In this document: piece after piece, positions 27,611-34,983 of the stretch
Numbering within the stretch: the stretch's first letter is position 1
Layout of the letters: each line of letters begins with the position of its first letter
Assembly (NCBI GenBank): GCA_949373085.1
Contig: CASICJ010000040.1
Coordinates: forward strand, 1-41,669
Direction: 5' to 3'
Length of the DNA stretch: 41,669 nucleotides
Source of the DNA: an uncultured Verrucomicrobiales bacterium
Lineage (GTDB): Bacteria; Verrucomicrobiota; Verrucomicrobiia; Verrucomicrobiales; Akkermansiaceae
Made by a program: the position numbers and the translations under genes
The notes under the pieces: model-generated
Told to the model about the DNA's origin: nothing
Seen by the model: only the letters and a program-made list of their open reading frames with translations
The model's database searches: none

Positions 27611-27680
27611 CAGCTCCTTTTCTCTCCAATCCAAAACTGGCTTTCCTTCCATTTCCGATTGGAAAGAAAATCACTACTCC
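27611..27680 (+). repeat. Dispersed intergenic repeat, diverged copy J
   Basis: CAGCTCCTTTTCTCTCCAAT, CCAAAACTGGCTTTCC, then GAAAATCACTACTCC. The left half resembles copy K. The right end resembles AAATCACTAGCAACTCC of copy E and covers the stop codon of the neighbouring remnant. Confidence 0.5.
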
Positions 27681-28457
27681 GTCAAAACGCGCAGTCGCAT
27701 AAAGGATACTTTTTTCTCCTGATCATCGAAAGGTAAGACGCTTCGATATAGAACCACTGAAAGGCCATTTTCTGCTACCTCTTCAGAAACAAATATCAGC
27801 TCACCGTCAGCCGGCTCCCGATAGGACCAAGCTAAAAGCTTCCGTGAAAGTCTGGCTGGAATGAGAAAAATTAACGAGAGGAATAGGATTCTGAAAAGAC
27901 GCTCCATTCATTACCCCGGGACTCGGAGGAGAGAAATACCCCTCAGTTCCTCCAGCATCCGATTCTTTAAATCCGTATGAGATATCTGTGAACTGTTTAG
28001 GAAAGGAAGGAGCAAATTCTTGGATTACGGTGAGTCCGTCTTTATCGACCAAAGCAAGATATTCCCCATCCGTTGTAAGTTTAAAATTAGTGTGTAAATT
28101 TCCTACTGGGTTTGATCGGCGCTTTTCGGAGGCAAATACGATCATCGCTTTACCAGCAGCTAACTGCACTGCCGGGAAAGACCACTTAACTAAATTATCG
28201 GACTTATCAGTGAGGTAGTATCCGGCAAGATTAAGAGGATTATTGCTTGGGTTATAGATTTCTATCCAATCAACATAATCATTATCTTCGTCCTGAAGGA
28301 CCGTTGAGTTAGAGGCCGAGAATTCAGAAATGATCGGATGAGAAAAGGAAACCTGACTCAGACCACAAACGACTAGAAAAGTTATTAAGAAAGATTTATA
28401 GCGATTCGAAATCCGCACGAAACGTAAGATTTTCTCAGTCATTGGACCTCGAAGCAT
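27674..28457 (-). pseudogene. CotH/lamin-tail protein gene with internal deletion
   Basis: The 5' part (28457 to about 27807) encodes a signal peptide, a lamin-tail domain (HPIISEFSASNSTVLQDEDN, YVDWIEIYNP) and the linker FTEAFSLVLSGAG that normally leads into the chitobiase-like and CotH domains, then a stop. From about 27818 to 27674 another frame gives ADGELIFVSEEVAENGL and ends SFMRLRVLTE, which is a terminal module. The simplest reading is loss of about 1000 residues from the middle of a gene like the one at 17.3-21.8 kb, leaving head and tail joined out of frame. A short lamin-tail protein of 216 residues could still be made. Confidence 0.75.
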
Positions 28458-28538
28458 GTAAGGTTTCCTGCAGGAATCAATGAGGTAAGTATTTAAAACT
28501 CTATACTATCTTCCGACTGAGAAGGGGCGGTAGAAATT

Positions 28539-28607
28539 CTTCTCCCCAATCCGCTCCAGCCCAAAAATGGCTTCACTCTTCTCCCACCAAAAGTAAATTC
28601 CTAGCGG
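28539..28607 (+). repeat. Dispersed intergenic repeat, copy K
   Basis: TCTTCTCCCCAATCCGCTCC, AGCCCAAAAATGGCTTCA, then CTCCCACCAAAAGTAAATTC and CTAGCGG. It is the last clear copy in the window and ends 50 bp before the Gfo/Idh/MocA gene. Confidence 0.8.
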
Positions 28608-28657
28608 CCCTCTCCGATTTGCCTCGCGCCCTTATCAATTTCTCTCGAAGCTACACC

Positions 28658-29986
28658 ATGTCAAAGCCCCTGACCTCCCGTCGCCACTTCCTTAAGACCG
28701 CAGCCGGTGCGCCTTTGATCATGAGCGACCTCCAATCTGCCCCCTCGGCGAACGGGAAGATCAACCTTGCCGCGGTGGGTGTCGATGGCCAGGGCTGGAG
28801 CGATCTCACAAGTCTTGCCTCCCATCCCAGCGTCAACGTCACCGCAATCTGCGACGTCGATACCGCACGCATGGCAAAGGCTATCGCAAAGTTCCCCGAC
28901 GCCCGAGCCTACCAAGACTGGCGCGAAATGCTGGAAACTGAGGGTGACAAGATCGATTCCGTTCAAGTCGCCACGCCCGACAACATGCACGCTCCGGTTT
29001 CAATCGACGCGATGGAGCGAGGCAAACACGTCTATTGTGAGAAACCGCTAGCGCACGAGGTTGCGGAGACCCGCGCCATGACAAAAGCTGCCGCCAAAGC
29101 GGGGGTCGTCACGCAGATGGGCAATCAAATCCAATCGACTATCGAATACCGATCGGCCGTTGCGCTAATCCGGCAAGGTGTTATTGGAAAAATCAAAGAG
29201 GTCCACGCTTGGTCTGGAGCTTCCTTCCCTGGCAAAGGCCGGCCTCCGGGAGCCGATCCCATCCCGAAGACGCTCGACTGGGATAAGTGGCTCGGCGTCG
29301 CCCGTGAGCGTCCTTACAAAAAAGGAATTTACCACCCCTTCCAGTGGCGCGCTTGGCAAGACTTTGGCACCGGTCCGCTGGGAGATTTTATGTGCCACAT
29401 CATGGACTCTCCTTTTAAAGCATTAGAACTAACAGCCCCAACCAGCGTCAAAGCCACCAGCGTTCCCGACGATTGGGCCTCAAGCGAGGCCGCCAATACG
29501 GAAAATTGGCCCGAATGGGCAACCTACGAATATCTCTACCCGGGAACCAAGTGGACCGTCGGCAACACCATCAAAGCTTTCTGGTATGACGGCGGCAAAC
29601 AGCCCGCGCGCGAACTCGCTGGGTTCTCCGACGAAAAACAAAACCTTCCTAGCGGAGGCAGCCTGTTCATCGGGGAGGGCGGTAACCTCCTGCTTCCCCA
29701 CGTTGGTGGTCCGCAACTTTTGTCCCACTCAAAAAACAACAATCTCAAACTACCCAAGCTCGAAAGCCGCAACCATTATCATAGCTTCGTGGAGACCTGC
29801 CTCGGCCGTGGCGCGACCACCAGCCATTTCGCTTTCGCCGGTCCCCTCACCGAGGCCACCCTACTCGGCAACATCGCCAACCGTCACAACGGTCAGGAGC
29901 TAAAATGGGACACCACCGCGCTAGAAATTAGTAACAATGCAGATGCCAACAAGCTGGTGAAGCGCAGCTGGCGAGGGTTTGTTTAA
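28658..29986 (+). CDS. Tat-exported Gfo/Idh/MocA-family oxidoreductase
   Basis: 442 residues from the ATG at 28658; 13 upstream codons are open but the twin-arginine signal TSRRHFLKTAAGA starts just after this ATG. The Rossmann fold follows (KINLAAVGVDGQGWSDL, VTAICDVD). The catalytic-site motif is E128-K129-P130 in YCEKPLAHE. The C-terminal alpha/beta domain contains WHAWSGASFPGKGRPPG-like, FQWRAWQDFGTGPLGDFMCHIMD and RNHYHSFVETCLGRG. Such exported members are frequent in PVC bacteria and are thought to act on sugars or modified sugars with a bound NAD(P). It is transcribed alone, converging with the 30.1-32.9 kb gene. CTTGATT/AATCAAG (29991-30020) may form a weak 3' hairpin. Confidence 0.92.
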   Translation: MSKPLTSRRHFLKTAAGAPLIMSDLQSAPSANGKINLAAVGVDGQGWSDLTSLASHPSVNVTAICDVDTARMAKAIAKFPDARAYQDWREMLETEGDKIDSVQVATPDNMHAPVSIDAMERGKHVYCEKPLAHEVAETRAMTKAAAKAGVVTQMGNQIQSTIEYRSAVALIRQGVIGKIKEVHAWSGASFPGKGRPPGADPIPKTLDWDKWLGVARERPYKKGIYHPFQWRAWQDFGTGPLGDFMCHIMDSPFKALELTAPTSVKATSVPDDWASSEAANTENWPEWATYEYLYPGTKWTVGNTIKAFWYDGGKQPARELAGFSDEKQNLPSGGSLFIGEGGNLLLPHVGGPQLLSHSKNNNLKLPKLESRNHYHSFVETCLGRGATTSHFAFAGPLTEATLLGNIANRHNGQELKWDTTALEISNNADANKLVKRSWRGFV

Positions 29987-30939
29987 ACCACTTGATTCTA
30001 CAAACAGAGATTTAATCAAGATTAGCCTCGAGTGGATGATGCCCGGAGTGACCTTGCACTCACAGGCGTTTCCCCCACCCTCTATCCGACGCACTCAGTC
30101 AATAACAACCTTAGTTTGCCTTCTCAACCCTGAAGAAGGCTCGGCCATTAAACCCGGCATCTTTTAAGTTGAACGTCCTTGTAGTCTGGTCTCCGGGATC
30201 GGCATCAATTGAATCGTCGAGATCTCCATCCCAGTCGACCATATCCACCGAATACTTGACGGCATAAATCTGACCTTCTCTAGAATTCCAAGTCAAAGTC
30301 ACCTTCTGATCACTCGAAAAATCAATGTCCGTGATCACGAAAGTTGAGGAGCTGTTTTCCCCAATCGCAAGCGGGTCGATTCGCACCTCCTCCATCCGGG
30401 TCCAACCCCAACCGCCATCGTCATTTTCGATAAAATCCAGCTGGTAGCTATCTGTCAGTGACACTCCAGCTTCAGTCAGCTCATCTAAGGTAAACGTCTT
30501 TGTTTGAGTGCCTCCTCCATTGCCATCCTTGTAAGAAAAAGCATCGTAGTTACCAGTTGTGAGGTTGAGGAGACCAAGTCCCTTCACACCATCCTCAGTT
30601 CCACCCGTGGTTTTACCGATAATTTCGGCTGGACTTGTTGGATCCAAAGCAACATTCCCCCCTCTTCCTTCGCCACCAAACCAGTCAACCTCAAGAACAT
30701 TACCAGTTGCTGAAGCGGAACCAAAGTTCACAATCGGCGAACGATAGATGAAGTTTGTGTGGGCTCCATCGTGGGCGTTCCGATTGGCTCCACCGTTGAC
30801 ATCACCACGAAATCCGTCAATCCCTTCGCCATTCGCCTGTCCGGCTGTCACGCCATTATCGGCAAGAAATGCTTGGCCGCTCACCGTGGTCCAGCCGTGT
30901 TCATTGTCTACATCGAAGTTCCAGACAACCGCTTCTCCA

Positions 30940-32840
30940 GGTGGTAGCGGTGGATCTTCGGCCAGAGCCGTCACAAGAACGACTTTTTCAATCTGTTCGC
31001 CTGAAGGGGTGCCGGTGGCACGCACTCGAACTGAGAATCTCGTGTTGTTAGCAGTGGTGCTGAAGTCGTAGGGCCCGATCTGTAGTTCACCTCCATCGAT
31101 TTGGAATTTCGCGTTGTCGGTGCTGCCCTCTCCCGCAACCAGCGAGTAGGTATAAGTATCGCCGGCAGTTCCTGAAGTCGTTGTCAAGGTGCCCACCTGA
31201 GAACCCTGGATGGCGGAACTCAAAAAGGTGCCATTGGAAACCACGATACTAGGAATCCTAGGCGGAGCAACGCCAGTAACTGCGGATCCGTCAACTCTCA
31301 CTTCCTCCAACCGTGTCCAACCCCAACCTCCATCGTCGTTTTCGAAGAAATCGAGCTGGTAGTCATCTGTCAGTCGACACTCCAGCTCCTTCAAGCTGGT
31401 CTAAGGTAAAGGCCACAACCTCAGTGCCATTTCCATTTTGAGCCTTGTATGAATAAGCATCGTAGTTACCAGTCGAGAGGTTGAGGAGAGCCATTCCCTT
31501 CATACCGTCTTCGAGACCGCTAGTCTGACCGGCAACAATGTCGCCTGGATTTTTTGGATCCAAGATGCTTGATGGATCAGCGGCTGCGTTAGCACCGTCC
31601 TGTTTTCCTGCTCCACCAAACCAGTCAATCTCGAGGACACTTCCAGTCGCTGAAGCCGCACCAAAATTAAGGACCGGCGAACGGAAAATCAGAGTACTGT
31701 GAGCTCCATCATGAGAGTTCCGGGTGCCTCCAGTATTAACACCACCACGCCAGCCGGCATCCCCTGCTCTTCCTCCTTCGCCATTCAGCCTGTCCAGCTG
31801 TCACGCCGTCATCGGCAAGAAATGCTTCACCCTGCACTGTAGTCCAACCGTGGGTCTTACTACTATCGAAGTCCCAGACAACCGCTTCTCCAGGTGGTGG
31901 CGGTGGATCTTCGGCCAGAGCCGTCACAAGAACGACCTTTTCAATCTGTTCACCTGAAGGGGTGCCGGTGGCACGCACTCGAACTGAGAATCTCGTGTTG
32001 TTAGCAGTGGTGCTGAAGTCGTAGGGCCCGATCTGTAGTTCACCTCCGTCGATTTGGAATTTCGCGTTGTCGGTGCTGCCCTCTCCCGCAACCAGCGAGT
32101 AGGTATAAGTATCGCCGGCAGTTTCTGAAGTCGTTGTCAAGGTGCCCACCTGAGAACCCTGGATGGCGGAACTCAAAAAGGTGCCGTTAGAAACCACGAT
32201 ACTAGTAACCCTAGGCGGAGCAACACCGGTAATGGCAGCTTCGTCAACACTGACTGCTTCCAACCGGGTCCAACCCCAACCTCCATCGTCGTTTTCGAAG
32301 AAATCGAGCTGGTAGTCATCTGTCATCGACACTCCAGCTCCTTCAAGCTGGGCTAAGGTAAAGGCCACAACCTCAGTGCCATTTCCATTTTGAGCCTTAT
32401 ATGAATAAGCATCGTAGTTACCAGTCGAGAGGTTGAGGAGAGCCATTCCCTTCATACCGTCTTCGAGACCGCTAGTCTGACCGGCAACAATGTCGCCTGG
32501 ATTTTTTGGATCCAAGATGCTTGATGGATCAGCGGCTGCGTTAGCACCGTCCTGTTTTCCTGCTCCACCAAACCAGTCAATTTCGAGGACACTTCCAGTC
32601 GCTGAAGCCGCACCAAAATTAAGGACCGGCGAACGGAAAATCAGAGTACTGTGAGCTCCATCATGAGAGTTCCGGGTGCCTCCAGTATTAACACCACCAC
32701 GCCAGCCGGCATCCCCTGCTCTTCCTCCTTCGCCATTAAGCTGTCCAGCTGTCACGCCGTCATCGGCAAGAAATGCTTCACCCTGCACTGTAGTCCAGCC
32801 GTCATCACTACTCACGAAGTCCCACGTTGTCAGAGCAGCT
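30940..32840. repeat. Two direct repeats of about 951 bp
   Basis: Positions about 30940-31890 and 31890-32840 are nearly identical with an offset of 951-953 bp, the difference coming from the two insertions. For example CATCGTCGTTTTCGAAG occurs at 31331 and 32284. The unit encodes one module plus one cadherin-like spacer (317 codons). Module 3 (about 30340-30930) is a more diverged relative. Confidence 0.85.
32237..32834 (-). repeat. Inverted repeat partner of 37146-37750
   Basis: Module 1 of the minus-strand gene is highly similar at the DNA level to the single module of the plus-strand PEP-CTERM gene. By eye the similarity is about 85% in the first half and about 95% in the second; long identical runs include the stretch coding ANAAADPSSILDP. 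The two copies are inverted and enclose the methyltransferase, glycosyltransferase and membrane-protein genes. Confidence 0.8.
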
Positions 32841-33016
32841 ATTGAAGTGGTCGGGAAGAATGCGCAGCCCATTAAAGGAGCCATAAGCAGCTGAGAGAAT
32901 TTTTTGAGAGTCATAAACATTTGATTGTGAATGTTACCTTAAGAAAGGGTTGCCTTTAAAAGCTTTTTTGTCCTTTGCGAAAGGATCTAGAACTCTCGTG
33001 TTTTGATCTTCGAGAG

Positions 33017-33035
33017 TCAAGCTTGAAAAGCTTGA
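33017..33035. terminator. Hairpin after the methyltransferase gene
   Basis: TCAAGCTT-GAA-AAGCTTGA is a perfect 8-bp stem with a 3-nt loop. A second stem, ACTCTCG/CGAGAGT, lies next to it (about 32991-33017). Together they lie between the 3' end of the glycosyltransferase-methyltransferase unit and the start of the repeat-module gene. There is no T-run, so a terminator function is tentative. Confidence 0.4.
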
Positions 33036-33060
33036 GCAAGTTCCAGATTTCGCATCATTT

Positions 33061-33693
33061 TTATTCCTGGACCTCGGGCTCCATCTTTTGGTTTTCAATT
33101 TCTAGGAGGGCACAAAAGTGAAGTCGCCTTGTGAACAATAGGCTCCCTGGCCATGGATAGAGAGAGACCTTGTTAGTCCATTTCTGAACCGTCAAGCACA
33201 GGTCTTGAAACGCCCTCGTCCATTCCTCTTTCGACCAATAAACGTGGGGTAGCGCGACTCCGTGGCGGGAATTACCGACCTTGTCCATAAACCGTAAGGT
33301 CATCCCAGCTAAGAACCCGTTTCTGGTATGATCTTTGAGCGCAATCCATCGCTTCGAAACCCGCTTTGCTTCTTTCAGCAAACAGATCGGTTCCTCGGTA
33401 TGGTGCAAAACGTCAGCCATGAGAACGACATCGAACTCTCCTTCGTCGAATGGAAGCGTTTCCCCGTCAAAGCTAGTCATTGCGATTGCACAGTCCGGGC
33501 GTTCTAAAACATCCACTCCCACGATCTTGAGATCAGGGCGGGACCGGGTGAGCGCCCTCGCGAGCAGTCCATCCCCACAACCCACGTCTAGAACCAACAA
33601 ATCCTGGGGAAGCGATGACGCAAAAAATTCCGCCAGCACCCTTACTCTTCGCTGGTGCACATAATCTCCATGGATTCGATCGATAATCTTCAT
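33061..33693 (-). CDS. SAM-dependent methyltransferase
   Basis: 210 residues from the ATG at 33693, which overlaps the upstream glycosyltransferase stop by four bases (ATGA). This translational coupling decides the start, although the frame is open 31 codons further upstream. Class I fold: motif I LLVLDVGCGDGLLA, then KIVGVDVLERPD, ETLPFDEGEFDVVLMADVLHHTEEP (motifs II and III), matching Methyltransf_11-type enzymes. The C-terminal part has HVYWSKEEWTRAF. The substrate is not evident; the coupling to a GT2 enzyme suggests a polyprenyl-linked sugar, a lipid or a surface glycan. Confidence 0.88.
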   Translation of the reverse strand: MKIIDRIHGDYVHQRRVRVLAEFFASSLPQDLLVLDVGCGDGLLARALTRSRPDLKIVGVDVLERPDCAIAMTSFDGETLPFDEGEFDVVLMADVLHHTEEPICLLKEAKRVSKRWIALKDHTRNGFLAGMTLRFMDKVGNSRHGVALPHVYWSKEEWTRAFQDLCLTVQKWTNKVSLYPWPGSLLFTRRLHFCALLEIENQKMEPEVQE

Positions 33694-34868
33694 CGCTTCC
33701 TTTTTATCCCAAGGATGCTCACAAAGAAGCTGGTCAGAAAAAGCTGGAACCCCAATGCCGTGATCATCACTCCCGGGATCACCCACCTCATATTCCTTCC
33801 ATAATCGAGCGACCCAAAATCAGACAAACGCCAATCATTGACTGCCTTGAACAAGAGGACCACACCCGTCAGCACCGCAACCCCCGAAACCAACAAGCCC
33901 CTCTCGAGGGTTGCCCACGAATAAAACTTCTCAAGCCTCCGGTCGGGTCCAATCAGTTCTGATTCCACCGCATAGGTCTTGCTGAGCAAGGCGAACATAA
34001 TGGACTGGAACCCACACAAAATAAACAAGCTTGAAAAAAGTAAGGTATGCAGGTCGAAGTTGATCCCGAACAGCGTCATCCCCGGCATGGCTAATCCGTA
34101 ACCTATCGCCCCAATAAGAATCGCAAATATTCCGGGCGCGAGAAACAACCAGCGCGGCGAGTTGATCAAAAAAAACCGCAGGGTCCGCCACCCGTCGCGA
34201 TAAGTTCTGAGATGTGGGGTTTGAGCGACCCGTCCGTCCGGGTGAAGCGTCACAGGGACCTCGGCAATCCGGCAATCCGTCCGACTAGACTTGATAATCA
34301 TCTCGATCGCAAATTCCATCCCCGTGCAGCTTTGTTTTAGATCTTCGTAGTGTGATTTCGTAAAACCGCGGAGCCCACAATAGACATCGTGAATCGGCGC
34401 CTTGAACCACCAACGGGTCAGTAAGGTAAAAAAGGGGTTTCCGAAATAACGATGCGTAAAGGGCATCGCCCCAGGCATCACCCGCCCGCCCCCGGCGGGC
34501 AAACGGCAGCCTTGGACAAGATCAAAACCTTCTCGAAGTTTCGCGAGAAACTTGGGAATTTCGAGGAAATCGTAACTGTCATCGGCATCTCCCATGACCA
34601 CAAATTTTCCGCGCGCCGCTTCTATCCCCCCCATGAGGGCACAGCCATATCCTGACTCCTCGACGAAAACAACCCGCACCCCGCGTTCACGGGCGATCTC
34701 AACTGAACCATCAATGCTGCCATTGTCGGCTACGATCACCTCGCCGGATACGCCCTCCCTCTCCAACACTCCCAACGCCTTTCCGAGGCAAACATCGAGA
34801 GTCTCCTCCTCGTTGAGGCAAGGAATCACGACTGATAATTCAATCTCTTTGTTCGGCAATTTTTCCAT
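33690..34868 (-). CDS. Membrane GT2 glycosyltransferase (dolichol-phosphate-mannose-synthase-like)
   Basis: 392 residues from the ATG at 34868, supported by GGGAG seven bases upstream; a TTG one codon earlier is less likely. The GT-A fold has LSVVIPCLNEEETL, VIVADNGSIDGS, and the metal-binding D-A-D in MGDADDSYDF. GLRGFTKSHYEDL and GMEFAIEMIIK follow. About residues 235-390 hold four hydrophobic segments (for example LFLAPGIFAILIGAIGYGLA, GLLVSGVAVLTGVVLLF). It probably transfers a sugar from a nucleotide donor to a polyprenyl phosphate at the inner membrane. It is first in a coupled pair with the methyltransferase and is divergent from the GT-C-like membrane protein. Confidence 0.88.
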   Translation of the reverse strand: MEKLPNKEIELSVVIPCLNEEETLDVCLGKALGVLEREGVSGEVIVADNGSIDGSVEIARERGVRVVFVEESGYGCALMGGIEAARGKFVVMGDADDSYDFLEIPKFLAKLREGFDLVQGCRLPAGGGRVMPGAMPFTHRYFGNPFFTLLTRWWFKAPIHDVYCGLRGFTKSHYEDLKQSCTGMEFAIEMIIKSSRTDCRIAEVPVTLHPDGRVAQTPHLRTYRDGWRTLRFFLINSPRWLFLAPGIFAILIGAIGYGLAMPGMTLFGINFDLHTLLFSSLFILCGFQSIMFALLSKTYAVESELIGPDRRLEKFYSWATLERGLLVSGVAVLTGVVLLFKAVNDWRLSDFGSLDYGRNMRWVIPGVMITALGFQLFLTSFFVSILGIKRKR

Positions 34869-34983
34869 CAATAATCTCCCTCTAATAGATCAGAAATTTA
34901 GTCCGGCACCATCCTTTGATCGTTTTTTTAAGTTCTCTCCTTCTCCCTTGCTTGGCTCAATTCGAATCATTAGGGTCACTCCG

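Larger units (their letters stand above)
30111..32920 (-). pseudogene. Repeat-module secreted protein, split by two 1-bp insertions
   Basis: Removing one base near 31790 and one near 31374 gives a single frame of 935 residues. Signal peptide (MFMTLKKFSQLLMAPLMG). Module 1, a cadherin-like spacer, module 2, a second spacer, module 3, then the terminal module (VTLTWNSREGQIYAV, SVDMVDW, AFFRVEKAN). Each module of about 205 residues has WDF...GWTTVQGEAFLADDGVTAG, a GAHSTLIFRSP-like strand, WFGG, GMKGMALLNLSTGNYDAYSYK and ENDDGGWGWTRLE. The spacers (FLSSAIQGSQVGTLTTT, YTYSLVAGEGS) look like cadherin repeats. Both insertions are visible by comparison with module 1 and fall in module 2. It may be a pseudogene or an assembly error between near-identical repeats. 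It probably binds or structures extracellular glycan. Confidence 0.8.

Noticed and set aside
619..28607. Integron attC sites as the explanation of the repeats
   Set aside because: No RYYYAAC or GTTRRRY end boxes and no imperfect palindrome of the attC type; no integron integrase in the window. Only the one-strand layout is similar.
619..28607. Small open frames on the reverse strand of the repeats (AGGGCCATGAAG in copy E)
   Set aside because: The ATG and reading frame are not kept in copies B, C, G or K, so a conserved peptide is unlikely.
619..28607. CRISPR array
   Set aside because: Repeats are far apart with genes between them, too diverged, and no cas gene is present.
34594..34983. N-terminal extension of the GT-C-like membrane protein
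   Set aside because: It overlaps the divergent glycosyltransferase gene and its sequence is low in hydrophobic and domain features; the ATG at 34984 lies just before the first membrane segment.
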